Part shown: piece after piece, positions 43,601-53,085 of the stretch
Layout: each line of letters starts with the position of its first letter
Position numbering within the stretch: the first letter of the stretch is position 1
Assembly: GCF_025770725.1 (NCBI RefSeq)
Contig: NZ_JANZKZ010000002.1
Span: 1-64,000 of the forward strand
Source: Sulfurospirillum oryzae
GTDB lineage: Bacteria; Campylobacterota; Campylobacteria; Campylobacterales; Sulfurospirillaceae
Reading direction: 5' to 3'
DNA: 64,000 nt
Notes under the pieces: model-generated
What the model was told of the DNA's origin: nothing
Seen by the model: only the letters and a program-made list of their open reading frames with translations
The model's database searches: none
Program-made: the position numbers and the translations under genes

Positions 43601-46600
43601 TACCATTCCATCCTACGGTTCGTTCGTGTAGAAGTGTTAACATCCACAGTTTGACCAAGCTTTCCTTCTCCTGCCCAATTTCCAGGACGTGTGAATTCAA
43701 CATTAAAATCATTGGTTGCAGCGTTAGCGTTGAAAAGGTTGAACAGTAACCAAGAAGAAGGCGTCATTTGTATACGGTCAGTGTAAGGGGCTAGTGTTCC
43801 AATTGGTAAGGAAAGCGTATTTGCTTCAAATCCATTAACAATAGCATTTGACGCATTTGGATTAACAATTGTTGTTCCTCGTGGTGTAAAGGCTGTTACT
43901 TTACCATTTGTTAAATCATTATGCAAGTTGTTTTGATACCAGTTGAGTGAAATAGGGCTTTGGGAACCTGTGATATTAAAATCAGCTTTATTACAGTTTG
44001 AATTACAATAAACTTCATAACGAATTGTTGCAGGAATGGGGCTTTGACCTCGATAATCTGTAGAATTTACCCTACCATAGTAAAAAAGAGAGCTTTGGTT
44101 CAGGTCTGTAGTTCCTTTAATTGTATCGGTATCGGTTACATTGAGGTCACGAAGATTAAGCTTTATAGGATTAGAAGATTTTGTAGTATTCCTATCAAAA
44201 TTGAGTTTAAGATTTAGTTTTGCTGTACCATTAGTGTCTGTTCCAAAAATATTTTTGCTAATTCCTGCAAGGTTTAGTCCTGCATTAATAAGAGAAAACC
44301 CCGATGTTGAAGTATTGGTCTCTAAAAATTTGATTTGTGTAATGGAATTAGCAGGAGAAACTGTAAGTGCATCATAAGAGATATTGTAGTCTGTAGCTTT
44401 TGCATAACAAGCACTGTTATAGTTTGTTGCATTAGTGTCTAAAAACGATTTAGCAGTAATGGTAACATTAAGCTCTGAAGACATATTCAGATCATTTGAA
44501 ATATAGGTAAAATTGCCATCATTGTAATTCTTAAACGTTGAAGCCAATGAAAAATGATCTGGAGTATAAGATATATTTTGATCAAATGGTGTTATATAGC
44601 GTTGAGAATCTGATGTATCACTTCGATCAATGTATGCGAATTCTGTGCCAGATGTTTCTCTCATTTTTACATTAATAATCCCTATTTCACTATAAACAAG
44701 ATCATAAGTAGCAAAACCATCTATTAAAGGGACGGAGGTTCCTGTTATATTATAACTTCCTGTCAGACAACCTGTTTTTGTTTCAATGTATTCAAAAGGA
44801 GCACCTTGTGTATAGTTTAGAGCTGCAGCATCGGCATCATCTTTAGCATAAAACGAAACAGTGTATGTTTTTCCAGCTTTATATGGAGTTGCTCCTGTAA
44901 TAACAAAATCAAACTTATTGGGTCTTACTGCAAAATCATCAGAATCGACAGATTTACAATACGTCTCTTTACCCGATATGCATGTAGCCGTATTGCCTGT
45001 TTTTGTCCAGCAATCTGTCCATTCTTGTGTGTCCAAAGAACAGTACTTAAATTTGACAAATAGCCTTTTTTTTGCTTGTGGCCATATCTGATTTCCTGAT
45101 GGCCAACTAGAAGCAGGGAGTTCAAATCTACCTGTGGTTTTTAATGCATTAAATGACCCTGATCCATTTCTCTTTATATCACCAAAATAGTGTATGTCTC
45201 GAGGCGTTTCAGTAGATCCAACCATATAGGTATCATCCATAAAAATACCAACACTCACATTGCGATTAGCTTCAAGTGCTGTTAAAGAGTCATTTAAAAT
45301 AGCGATATCAAGGCTGAAAGGTCTGTTGACAACTTTTGTTTGAATCGCTGTATTAGTAGCTTCACTGCCCGAAGCAACCGAATGTTCAATCGCTTTAAAG
45401 GGTCCAAGTACAAGTCCATAACGTGTGGTAAAGTCATAGTTGTCTTCTGCCATACACATGTAATCGTAGTAAGCATAACGAGCGTCGTAGTCATCCAGAT
45501 GTCTTACTCTTCCATTACTATCAAATAAAAAGTTGAGCCAAGCACCACCAGTATAGTTACCATTCGGCTCATAGTAGGGGTAGTCTGACGTTGAATGATC
45601 AAAATTGACACCCGCTCCTGTCCTTGAGATAAACCACTCATTGGTTTTATTGAGATCTGCTGCACCTAAAATAGAAACCCAACCTTTAGCACCCATGGTT
45701 GCTGAAAAAGGATATGCGCCATCTGATGAGTTTGTATCGGTCGTTGAATATATTGCTTTTGCAGATGAAATACCTAATTCTGATGTGTTTAGCCCCCAAC
45801 TGTAATAATCCCTATTGGCATCACCTCCATCATTACTGACACGTGCATAATCTGTTGCAATTGCGCTAATGTTGTGCATGGGTGAGCCGCTCATCCATCC
45901 TGGAGAATGATTGTCAGTGCCGTTATTTCCTTTCCACATTTTGCTTGCACCTGAAGAGTCATGGTTGCCATTGTAAGGAAAATAGACACCAAAGGAACCA
46001 TACGGCCAAATAATACTACTTTGTTCTGAGGCTAAATAGTAATGATCATTCATAAAAACATTATATTTTTCTTCAATGGTGCCGGTATAGTGTACCCATT
46101 CCGATTTTTTATTGTATAAAAATGCTCTAACTCTCTCAAAAGTGTCTTCATTGTTGGGGACAAAAGGGAAAAGCCCAAACTTTGAGCATGTATCACTTTT
46201 ATTGACCAAATCACTTTTTGTATTAGTTACTTTTCCATCCATTGCCAAAGAAAATGTCCATACCCAGTTTAGGTCGGTCTGATACCAACAGTAGGTAACA
46301 ATAGGGCGACTAGCAGATGTAATATCAGTAGCGTTATAACTTCTTGCTTTAGAAAAAGGTGAAATCCAATAATGCCCTTGTATAGAAGAGCTGGCTAAAA
46401 AAGTTGTTGGCACAGCTTCTGCCATCGTTTTACAGCTTTTTTGTAAGACTTCATTTCCGTCATAGACTAAATAACGGTAATCATCCAGTAGTTTTAATTT
46501 CATCTTATCAATATTACAGATGGCTTTATTATCGTAATCAAGGCTATTAATTTTGACATCTTGCCCATAATAGGCAGTTCTTAGTTTTGCTTGTGTACAG

Positions 46601-47805
46601 TTTGAGATGGTTGTATTGCCCCAGTCGATAGCAAAAGGTGTAGCTGTCAAGTTAATATTACTAAATGAAGAGCCCATCGTTTGAAACGTACTGACTGTTT
46701 GAGGAGATCTTAATGAAGGATTGACAATGACATCCAGTGTGTATGCATTAATTTCTATAGCTTGAAAAGGGACTCCATTAGTTGTAGCTTCATTATAATA
46801 ATTTGTACTACCTAATGTATTGCTATTAAAGACAAAGTTATTCGAACTATTTTTATTTGGGAGGGCTATAAAATCGCGATTGTTATAGCAGTAAATCTCA
46901 ATCGATTTGTTGATGTCATTATAAGGGTTAACAACATGAAAGCCATTAGAAAGTGCATTTGTGCCACAGTATCCCATGTCATCATTGATGATAGTACCTG
47001 TAGCAGTTGCTCGTGCAAGAGTTGCGTTGACTTCATTGGAAAGTATGATGGTGAATGTCTCATTATTTTCTACTAGAGTATCGCCTTTAGTGAGTACAGA
47101 AATAATTTTTGTGAGATTTGCATCTGATGAGCGAAAAAATAGTGTTCCATTTGTAGCGTTATAATCGCTTCCTGCCGTTGCAGTTCCATCCAATGTCGCG
47201 TACTGCACAGACGCGTTTGCCGCTTCTGAAATGGTAACAGTGAAGTTCATATTGCTATAGCTGGTATTGCCTTCTGTTAGATTTGCATCGGCAATAGTTA
47301 TTAAAGGATACGTGCGAAGGTTTGTTGATGGAACAATTTGAAAAGGAATAGATTTATTATTTTGCCAAGCAAAATGAGCATAAGCTCCTCCACCACCTTC
47401 TTGAAAACGAATTTCAATAGGATAAGTACCTGCATTCAAGTTATTAATCGAAAAATTATTATATGATGTATCTCCTCCTGTCCATGTTCCGTTGCTATAA
47501 TATTGCGTTCCATTAATTTTAACACTCATAAAATCATCATGTGCGCAATAAAAAGTATAATTCGCTTTTTCTGGGATGATAATATAGCCTGACCAGATAA
47601 TGCTAAAGTTATCATTATTGATAGAGCCAGAAGGACTCCCATATCCCCAGCTAAAATCGATAATTGAATCTGTTCGTATGAGTGTAACAGGTTCTGTATA
47701 ACTAGTATTGTTATAGTATTTACCCGTTAAACCATTTGCGGCATTTAAGTTTGAAATAGAGATTAACAGTAAAAAAAATAATATTAAAAGGCTATTTTTT
47801 TTCAT
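43600..47805 (-). CDS. Giant MshQ-like surface adhesin (PA14, Calx-beta, DUF6701)
   Basis: A 1401-residue secreted protein, the first gene of the minor pilin operon. After a signal peptide (1-22) comes a PA14-type carbohydrate-binding domain (about 24-165: LTGKYYNNTSY...FSWGYGSP...HDDFMSVKING), a Calx-beta domain (about 168-275), a cysteine-containing central part with GON- or fibrinogen-like traits (about 280-800, tentative) and a C-terminal region resembling the DUF6701 domain of MshQ. By analogy with MshQ and PilY1 it may be a pilus-tip adhesin. Asn, Thr, Ser and Tyr are abundant. No pilus motor or major pilin gene is in the window. Confidence 0.78.
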   Translation of the reverse strand: MKKNSLLILFFLLLISISNLNAANGLTGKYYNNTSYTEPVTLIRTDSIIDFSWGYGSPSGSINNDNFSIIWSGYIIIPEKANYTFYCAHDDFMSVKINGTQYYSNGTWTGGDTSYNNFSINNLNAGTYPIEIRFQEGGGGAYAHFAWQNNKSIPFQIVPSTNLRTYPLITIADANLTEGNTSYSNMNFTVTISEAANASVQYATLDGTATAGSDYNATNGTLFFRSSDANLTKIISVLTKGDTLVENNETFTIILSNEVNATLARATATGTIINDDMGYCGTNALSNGFHVVNPYNDINKSIEIYCYNNRDFIALPNKNSSNNFVFNSNTLGSTNYYNEATTNGVPFQAIEINAYTLDVIVNPSLRSPQTVSTFQTMGSSFSNINLTATPFAIDWGNTTISNCTQAKLRTAYYGQDVKINSLDYDNKAICNIDKMKLKLLDDYRYLVYDGNEVLQKSCKTMAEAVPTTFLASSSIQGHYWISPFSKARSYNATDITSASRPIVTYCWYQTDLNWVWTFSLAMDGKVTNTKSDLVNKSDTCSKFGLFPFVPNNEDTFERVRAFLYNKKSEWVHYTGTIEEKYNVFMNDHYYLASEQSSIIWPYGSFGVYFPYNGNHDSSGASKMWKGNNGTDNHSPGWMSGSPMHNISAIATDYARVSNDGGDANRDYYSWGLNTSELGISSAKAIYSTTDTNSSDGAYPFSATMGAKGWVSILGAADLNKTNEWFISRTGAGVNFDHSTSDYPYYEPNGNYTGGAWLNFLFDSNGRVRHLDDYDARYAYYDYMCMAEDNYDFTTRYGLVLGPFKAIEHSVASGSEATNTAIQTKVVNRPFSLDIAILNDSLTALEANRNVSVGIFMDDTYMVGSTETPRDIHYFGDIKRNGSGSFNALKTTGRFELPASSWPSGNQIWPQAKKRLFVKFKYCSLDTQEWTDCWTKTGNTATCISGKETYCKSVDSDDFAVRPNKFDFVITGATPYKAGKTYTVSFYAKDDADAAALNYTQGAPFEYIETKTGCLTGSYNITGTSVPLIDGFATYDLVYSEIGIINVKMRETSGTEFAYIDRSDTSDSQRYITPFDQNISYTPDHFSLASTFKNYNDGNFTYISNDLNMSSELNVTITAKSFLDTNATNYNSACYAKATDYNISYDALTVSPANSITQIKFLETNTSTSGFSLINAGLNLAGISKNIFGTDTNGTAKLNLKLNFDRNTTKSSNPIKLNLRDLNVTDTDTIKGTTDLNQSSLFYYGRVNSTDYRGQSPIPATIRYEVYCNSNCNKADFNITGSQSPISLNWYQNNLHNDLTNGKVTAFTPRGTTIVNPNASNAIVNGFEANTLSLPIGTLAPYTDRIQMTPSSWLLFNLFNANAATNDFNVEFTRPGNWAGEGKLGQTVDVNTSTRTNRRMEW

Positions 47806-47823
47806 ACATCACCTCTTGAATCT

Positions 47824-47833
47824 TTACATGTAA
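47824..47833. repeat. TTACATGTAA palindrome
   Basis: In the upstream region of the adhesin operon, 19 bp before its start codon, next to the CCTCTTG-type ribosome site (read on the minus strand). Confidence 0.95.
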
Positions 47834-47866
47834 AGGTTTGAAAACGGGTACAAAGTAGTACACGTT

Positions 47867-48262
47867 TTACTCAGATTTTTCTTTATTCAAAAATTGTGAA
47901 ATACTTTCCATTAAGCCAAAATCAGGATAGAGGTTTGCGTCTAAAACAACTTGTGCAACGCTTCCATTGTCGACGTTAAAGACAAGTGGCGCAATAAAAT
48001 TAATCGTTGAAGTCTCGATAGGGGTTGCAATAATCATAATGTTTAAAATAAGAATGTTGGTTTTTTCATTAATATCAAGGAGTGCTCTAAAGTACTCAGG
48101 AATCTCAAACTCGTAAGGACGAATCATAAAAGGATTGATAAGGACAAAGGTTGTTGCATCAGATTTTGAGATAAATTTCACAAAAAAATCATCGACTTTT
48201 TCAAGTTCAGCTTCTTTAATGGTTTCAAATCCAGGGATCGGTGCTTTAACAGAGAAGATCAT
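47867..48262 (-). CDS. fliW: Flagellar assembly factor FliW
   Basis: A 131-residue beta-barrel protein that binds flagellin and antagonises the RNA-binding regulator CsrA, so flagellin synthesis follows secretion. Recognisable stretches are PIPGFETIKEAEL at the start, FVLINPFMIRPYEFEIPE and NFIAPLVFNVDNGSVAQVVL. It is divergent from bamD, as in Campylobacter. Here it also lies upstream of the adhesin operon on the same strand, 61 bp from it. Confidence 0.94.
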   Translation of the reverse strand: MIFSVKAPIPGFETIKEAELEKVDDFFVKFISKSDATTFVLINPFMIRPYEFEIPEYFRALLDINEKTNILILNIMIIATPIETSTINFIAPLVFNVDNGSVAQVVLDANLYPDFGLMESISQFLNKEKSE

Positions 48263-48428
48263 ACTATTCCTTTTGCAAAATAATTATTTTATCTATTGTA
48301 TCATTTTGTACGTTAAATGAGTCAATAACCTCAAAACAAATCGTCTCAAATGGGAAAATATCTATTTTTATTTTAGGATAACAAAAAAGAAGATACAATA
48401 GGTTTTTTTAACACAAAGGATAGAGTGA

Positions 48429-49076
48429 ATGAAGATAGCAAATGTTCTTATTGTGGCGTCATTGATGGTTTTAATCAGCGGTTGTGCCTCCAAAGATAAA
48501 GAGGTTTTCAATATGCCAGCAACCTATTGGTATGAAGAGATTGCCAAAGAGATTAAAGCTCAAGATTTGGAAAAAGCAGACTCGCGCTACACTTCTTTAG
48601 CCAGTGAGCATATCGAATCTCCACTACTTCCTGAAGCAATGATGATGTTAGCCAATGCACATATTCAAGACGAAGAATATGTTTTGGCAAATTTTTACCT
48701 TGATGAGTATCTTAAGCGTTATGGTAACAAAGCCAATGCTGATCATGTTCGTTATATGAAGATCAAAGCTAATTATGAAGCATTCCCTAACCCAAATAGA
48801 AATCAACAACTTCTTTTAGATACCATTGTTCAAACAAAAGATTTTTTAGCGAAGTATCCAAATTCGAAATTCCGCCCTTTGGCTGAGACTATTTTGGTGA
48901 GATTGCAACTAGGTGAGTACTTTTTAGATGAAAACATCAAAGATCTCTACTCACGTGTTGATAAACCAGAAGCATCTAAATCATTTGAAGAAAAATTGAA
49001 ACAATCTTCTTTGGGTGAAGCTAAAATCGTAGAACCAAACATCCCTTGGTATCGTTCTTGGTTTGAAAAAAAGTAG
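48429..49076 (+). CDS. bamD: Outer membrane assembly lipoprotein BamD
   Basis: Essential lipoprotein of the BAM complex that folds outer membrane proteins. The 215 residues start with a lipoprotein signal ending in LISGC (Cys19 is the lipidated residue) and continue with TPR helices, including WYEEIAKEIKAQDLEKADSRY and the middle stretch ANFYLDEYLKRYGNKANADHVRYMKI typical of BamD. It is followed by lon on the same strand. Confidence 0.93.
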   Translation: MKIANVLIVASLMVLISGCASKDKEVFNMPATYWYEEIAKEIKAQDLEKADSRYTSLASEHIESPLLPEAMMMLANAHIQDEEYVLANFYLDEYLKRYGNKANADHVRYMKIKANYEAFPNPNRNQQLLLDTIVQTKDFLAKYPNSKFRPLAETILVRLQLGEYFLDENIKDLYSRVDKPEASKSFEEKLKQSSLGEAKIVEPNIPWYRSWFEKK

Positions 49077-49122
49077 ACAACAAAACTTTTTATTTACTTC
49101 TTTACTATACAATCTAATTATC

Positions 49123-49145
49123 GCATAAGAGCTTGGCTCTTATGC
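49123..49145 (+). terminator. Stem-loop between bamD and lon
   Basis: GCATAAGAGC / GCTCTTATGC, a perfect 10-bp stem with a TTG loop. It may end bamD transcription. A TACAAT box at about 49108 lies just upstream, so it could instead form the start of the lon leader. Confidence 0.65.
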
Positions 49146-49147
49146 TC

Positions 49148-49157
49148 TTACATGTAA
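49148..49157. repeat. TTACATGTAA palindrome
   Basis: Directly after the bamD-lon stem-loop, 35 bp before the lon start codon. Confidence 0.95.
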
Positions 49158-49191
49158 AATACCAAAAACACAATATGACGGAGGTTGAGAG

Positions 49192-51615
49192 ATGAAACTC
49201 AGTGACTATACCGCATTCCCAGCGGACATTCCTATTGTCGTAGAAGACAATCTATTTTTATATCCTTTTATGATTTCACCACTTTTTTTAACCGATGAAG
49301 AAAATATTCGCGCGGCTAATGATGCATTAGATCACAATTCCTTAGTCATGGTTTGTACAGCAAAATCGGGTAGTGAGCATGGGCGCGATTTTAATGCGAT
49401 TTATCCAGCCGGTGTCATCGGCTCTATTATGCGCAAAGTTGACCTTCCTGATGGAAGAGTGAAAATTCTTTTTCAAGGCATGCAAAAAGGCAGAATTATA
49501 AAAGAGCTCACGAGCACACCCCTTCGGGCAACAATCGATTTGATCCATACGCATCGCTCTGAGGCTATGAAAGTTGAAGCGACGTTGGCAGTTTTGAGAG
49601 AAAAAATTGCGCTTTTAGGAAGCTTGGGAGGACAATTTCCACCTGATTTGATTAAAACGATTGAAGATAACAATGACATTCATCGCATCACCGACCTTGT
49701 TGCAAGCAGTATGAAACTCAAAAAAGAGCAAGCTTATAAGCTTTTTATCGAAGAAGATGATGAAGCTAGGTTGTTACAACTTATTGACTATGTCATTGAA
49801 GAAATTGAGTCAAGCCGTTTGAAAAAAGAGATTAAGACTAAAGTGCATTCTCAGATTGAAAAAGTGAATAAAGAGTATTTTCTTAAAGAACAACTCAAAC
49901 AGATTCAAAAAGAGTTAGGAACGGACAATCAACGCGAAGAAGAGATTGAAGAGTATCGCAAAAAATTAGAAACTAAAAAAGAGCACATGGACGAAGATGC
50001 GTACAAAGAGATCAAAAAGCAGATCGACAAGCTTTCTCGTATGCACCCAGATTCGGCTGATGCCAACTTAATTCAGAGCTATCTTGATTGGGTTATTGAG
50101 ATACCTTTTGGAAAAGCAGCGAAGAAAAACCTTGATGTTTTAGAAGTTAAATCACAACTTGACAAAGACCATTATTCGCTTGAAAAGCCAAAAGAACGCA
50201 TTGAAGAGTTTTTTGCTGTACGCGAGTTGCTTTCAAAACGTGGCATTGCAGACAAATCAGCGAATGGTGCTATTTTATGTTTTGCAGGCCCTCCAGGTGT
50301 GGGTAAAACCTCTTTGGCAAATTCGATTGCAAAAGCGCTCAAGCGTAAACTTGTACGTATTGCACTGGGCGGTCTAGAGGACGTCAATGAGTTAAGAGGT
50401 CATAGACGCACGTACATTGGTGCGATGCCAGGGCGTATCGTGCAAGGCATCATCGAAGCTGGAGAGATGAACCCTGTTGTGGTACTTGATGAGATCGATA
50501 AAGTCGCACGAAGTTTCAGGGGAGATCCAACAGCGGTTCTTTTAGAAGTGCTTGATCCAGAGCAAAATAACAAATTTAGAGACTATTACCTAAACTTTAA
50601 CATTGATCTTAGCAAAGTGATCTTCATTGCCACTGCGAATGAAGTAGGCTCTATCCCTGCACCGCTTCGTGATCGTATGGAGTTTATCTTTGTGAATTCG
50701 TATACGCCACAAGAAAAGTATGAAATCGCTAAAAAATACCTCATTCCTCAAGAGCTGAAAAAGCATGGTTTGAAAAATAACGAAGTGAATATTTCTAAGC
50801 CTACATTACAGCTGGTTATTGCAAATTATACACGAGAATCAGGGGTAAGAAATTTACGTCGTAGAATCGCTGATATTTTACGTAAAGTGGCGAAACAGCT
50901 TTTAATAGATCCAACGATTGATAAAGTGAGTATTACCCATACTAATTTAAAAGAGTACTTGCCAAAAACCGTTTTTGAAATCGATGAAGTCGATAAAGAA
51001 AACAGTGTTGGTATCGTTAATGGACTTGCTTGGACGAGTGTCGGTGGCGATGTGCTCAAAGTTGAGGCGATTCGCATTCAAGGAAAAGGCGGCATTCAGA
51101 TCACAGGCTCACTCGGTGATGTCATGAAAGAGTCTGCCAAAATAGCACTTAGTGTGGTTAAAGTCTTGATCGATAACGGCAAGATAGACGTACCACTTTC
51201 CATTATCCCAACAACAGGGACGGATAAAGAAGATACCGCTAAGAAGATTGAGCCAAGCGATGTGTACAGACGCTATGACCTTCATATACATGTACCAGAG
51301 GGTGCTACGCCAAAAGACGGCCCAAGTGCGGGTATTACCATGGCAACAGCGATTGCTTCGATACTGTGTGATAAAAAAGTCAAAAGCGATGTGGCGATGA
51401 CGGGTGAGTTGACCTTAACGGGTAAAGTACTCCCTATTGGTGGACTTAAAGAAAAACTCATAGCTGCGTACAAAGCAAAGATCAAAACAGCATTGATTCC
51501 TAAGAAAAACTATGAAAAAGATTTGGACGAAATTCCTGATGAAGTCAAAGAGAAGATGAAGATTATCCCTGTGTCTAGGGTAGAAGAAGTCTTGGAATTT
51601 GCGTTAGTGAAATAA
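49192..51615 (+). CDS. lon: ATP-dependent protease Lon
   Basis: A cytoplasmic AAA+ protease that degrades misfolded and regulatory proteins. The 807 residues comprise the N-terminal substrate domain, a coiled-coil linker, the ATPase with GPPGVGKTS and VVLDEIDK, and the protease domain with Ser712 in KDGPSAG and Lys755 in GGLKEK, spaced 43 apart as in E. coli. GGAGG lies before the ATG. It is convergent with rpsR. The hairpin and palindrome in its leader are the only regulatory signals visible. Confidence 0.97.
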   Translation: MKLSDYTAFPADIPIVVEDNLFLYPFMISPLFLTDEENIRAANDALDHNSLVMVCTAKSGSEHGRDFNAIYPAGVIGSIMRKVDLPDGRVKILFQGMQKGRIIKELTSTPLRATIDLIHTHRSEAMKVEATLAVLREKIALLGSLGGQFPPDLIKTIEDNNDIHRITDLVASSMKLKKEQAYKLFIEEDDEARLLQLIDYVIEEIESSRLKKEIKTKVHSQIEKVNKEYFLKEQLKQIQKELGTDNQREEEIEEYRKKLETKKEHMDEDAYKEIKKQIDKLSRMHPDSADANLIQSYLDWVIEIPFGKAAKKNLDVLEVKSQLDKDHYSLEKPKERIEEFFAVRELLSKRGIADKSANGAILCFAGPPGVGKTSLANSIAKALKRKLVRIALGGLEDVNELRGHRRTYIGAMPGRIVQGIIEAGEMNPVVVLDEIDKVARSFRGDPTAVLLEVLDPEQNNKFRDYYLNFNIDLSKVIFIATANEVGSIPAPLRDRMEFIFVNSYTPQEKYEIAKKYLIPQELKKHGLKNNEVNISKPTLQLVIANYTRESGVRNLRRRIADILRKVAKQLLIDPTIDKVSITHTNLKEYLPKTVFEIDEVDKENSVGIVNGLAWTSVGGDVLKVEAIRIQGKGGIQITGSLGDVMKESAKIALSVVKVLIDNGKIDVPLSIIPTTGTDKEDTAKKIEPSDVYRRYDLHIHVPEGATPKDGPSAGITMATAIASILCDKKVKSDVAMTGELTLTGKVLPIGGLKEKLIAAYKAKIKTALIPKKNYEKDLDEIPDEVKEKMKIIPVSRVEEVLEFALVK

Positions 51616-51649
51616 ACAAGAGAGAAGCTAGATGGGAGACCATCTAGCT

Positions 51650-51659
51650 TTACATGTAA
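51650..51659. repeat. TTACATGTAA palindrome
   Basis: In the 47-bp gap between convergent lon and rpsR, three bases from the rpsR stop codon. The preceding GAAGCTAGATGG...CCATCTAGCTT stem forms a terminator with it. Confidence 0.95.
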
Positions 51660-51662
51660 GGC

Positions 51663-51929
51663 TTATTGTTGTAATTGCTCGAAAGGAACAGCAACAACTT
51701 TTTGAGTGTCAATGATGTATGGGATAACCGCTGTAGCACGAGCGCGTTTGATCGCTAGTTCTACCATCTCTTGATGTCTTTTGCAGTTACCAGTTAAACG
51801 ACGAGGCATGATTTTGTATCTCTCGGAGAGAGAATGTCTCAAAATTTTTGCATCTTTATAGTCAACGTATTCTACTTTTGCTTCACAGTATTTGCAGTAT
51901 TTGCGTGCAAATTTTCTTTTCTCTGCCAT
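51663..51929 (-). CDS. rpsR: Ribosomal protein bS18
   Basis: An 88-residue small-subunit protein that pairs with bS6. It shows [45 protein letters not shown], the core of bS18, including C8 and C11-type cysteines that form part of a zinc-ribbon-like (C+) form. Third gene of the rpsF-ssb-rpsR operon but separated from ssb by 106 bp that hold hairpins. Confidence 0.97.
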   Translation of the reverse strand: MAEKRKFARKYCKYCEAKVEYVDYKDAKILRHSLSERYKIMPRRLTGNCKRHQEMVELAIKRARATAVIPYIIDTQKVVAVPFEQLQQ

Positions 51930-51961
51930 TTTTTATCCTTTACTTATTTTTATCACGACTC

Positions 51962-52010
51962 TTAGGCAAAGCCTAATCGTCACTAAAGCTTGCCTTTTTC
52001 AAGGCAGATA
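51962..52010 (+). repeat. Dispersed stem-loop repeat, copy 5 (partial)
   Basis: TTAGGC/GCCTAA hairpin, then CACTAAAGCTTGCCT and an AAGGCA closing arm, matching the second half of copy 4 (CTAAAGCTTGCCTC...GAGGCA). It lacks the CTACGTTAACACT box. It lies between ssb and rpsR. Confidence 0.55.
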
Positions 52011-52032
52011 TTTTTACATTGTTATGTAAAAA
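52011..52032. terminator. Hairpin after ssb
   Basis: TTTTTACAT / ATGTAAAAA, a perfect 9-bp stem with a 4-base loop, three bases after the ssb stop codon. The A and T runs on either side fit a terminator or a partial attenuator lowering rpsR expression. It looks like a TTACATGTAA palindrome split by an insertion in its centre. Confidence 0.65.
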
Positions 52033-52035
52033 TAG

Positions 52036-52542
52036 CTAAAACGGTATTTCGTCATCGTTAATATCGATGCTCGGAATTTCATGACCACTATATTCAGGAG
52101 TAGATTGTCTTGGATAGGCTGCGGGTTTTTGTGGGTTAGCGTTATAACCTACGTTTGGCGTAGCTGAAGGCTCACCATAACTTCCACCCATCTCTGCACC
52201 GCCTTCTTGTCCAGCACCACGTGAATCAATCATCTGGAGTGTTTCAACAGTGATAGAGTGCTTAGAGCGCTTTACACCTTGTTGATCAGTCCATTGATCG
52301 AGTTTCAAACGACCCTCTACCAATACTTTTTTGCCACGGCTTAGGTATTGATTCGCGATCTCTGCAGTACGTCCAAAAAAGGTGATGTCGATAAAGCACA
52401 CTTCTTCACCTTGACTTCCATCTTGCTTTTTAAAGCGACGATTGGTCGCAAGTCCAGTGGTACAAACAGCGCCACCATTAGGTAGGTAACGAAGTTCGCA
52501 ATCACGTGTGAGGTTACCAAGCATAATTACTCTATTGAACAT
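52036..52542 (-). CDS. ssb: Single-stranded DNA-binding protein
   Basis: Coats single-stranded DNA in replication and repair. The 168 residues have the OB-fold start MFNRVIMLGNLTRDCELRYLPNGGAV, a flexible Gly/Pro/Gln-rich linker and the conserved acidic tip DINDDEIPF that recruits partner proteins. The second of two adjacent ATG codons (52542) is better placed behind AAGGAG. It lies between rpsF and rpsR, the common bacterial order. Confidence 0.97.
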   Translation of the reverse strand: MFNRVIMLGNLTRDCELRYLPNGGAVCTTGLATNRRFKKQDGSQGEEVCFIDITFFGRTAEIANQYLSRGKKVLVEGRLKLDQWTDQQGVKRSKHSITVETLQMIDSRGAGQEGGAEMGGSYGEPSATPNVGYNANPQKPAAYPRQSTPEYSGHEIPSIDINDDEIPF

Positions 52543-52555
52543 CATGGCTCCTTAA

Positions 52556-52966
52556 TTAAGCTTCAGTTGTAACAACAGTTGGTTCTTCTACGATCTCTTT
52601 AGCTTCAACAACAGCAGCAGGTGCTTCACTTTTTTTAGTGATTTTCTCAACTTGTTTGTTCCAGAATCTAAGTTCTTTTTGATTTTCAAATTTAACAGTC
52701 ATAAAGCGAATAAACTCTTCAGTAATTCTGATAAGTCTCTCAACTTCAGCAATAGCAGCTGTAGGAGCAGTGAAGTAGAATACTACATAAGTTCCGCGCT
52801 CAAATTTATCGATTTGATACGCAAGTTTGCGTGTACCCATCTCAAGTTTTGCAGTGATTACTGCACCATTTTTCTCTAAAATTTCTTTTAGATAGTTTAG
52901 TTTTGCTTGTAGTTCTTCTACAGTTAATGTAGGTTTTACTACAACAAGCAACTCATAATGTCGCAT
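52556..52966 (-). CDS. rpsF: Ribosomal protein bS6
   Basis: First gene of the rpsF-ssb-rpsR operon. The 136 residues begin [19 protein letters not shown] and include [26 protein letters not shown], the bS6 core. A C-terminal extension of about 30 residues rich in Ala, Glu and Val follows. AGAAGGAGAAACG before the ATG is a strong ribosome site. bS6 with bS18 can repress such operons, but I could not identify the leader motif. Confidence 0.97.
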   Translation of the reverse strand: MRHYELLVVVKPTLTVEELQAKLNYLKEILEKNGAVITAKLEMGTRKLAYQIDKFERGTYVVFYFTAPTAAIAEVERLIRITEEFIRFMTVKFENQKELRFWNKQVEKITKKSEAPAAVVEAKEIVEEPTVVTTEA

Positions 52967-53034
52967 CGTTTCTCCTTCTGGATTTCACCCAAATAGATTA
53001 GTATTTGAGTAAGGATTTTTTAGAATAGGCGTGG

Positions 53035-53040
53035 ATTATA
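53035..53040 (-). promoter_or_regulatory. -10 promoter element of the rpsF operon
   Basis: ACAGTATAATCC on the minus strand, about 70 bp upstream of rpsF. No clear -35 box. The leader includes ATTTGGGTGAAAT, a short inverted repeat. Confidence 0.6.
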
Positions 53041-53085
53041 CTGTAAATCACCTTATGCATTTCTTATTTCGCTAAGTCGGGAAGG

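Noticed and set aside
47867-48262. fliW as part of the pilin adhesin operon
   Set aside because: Same strand and only 61 bp away, but a TTACATGTAA palindrome and the usual fliW-bamD arrangement point to an independent core gene next to an accessory operon.
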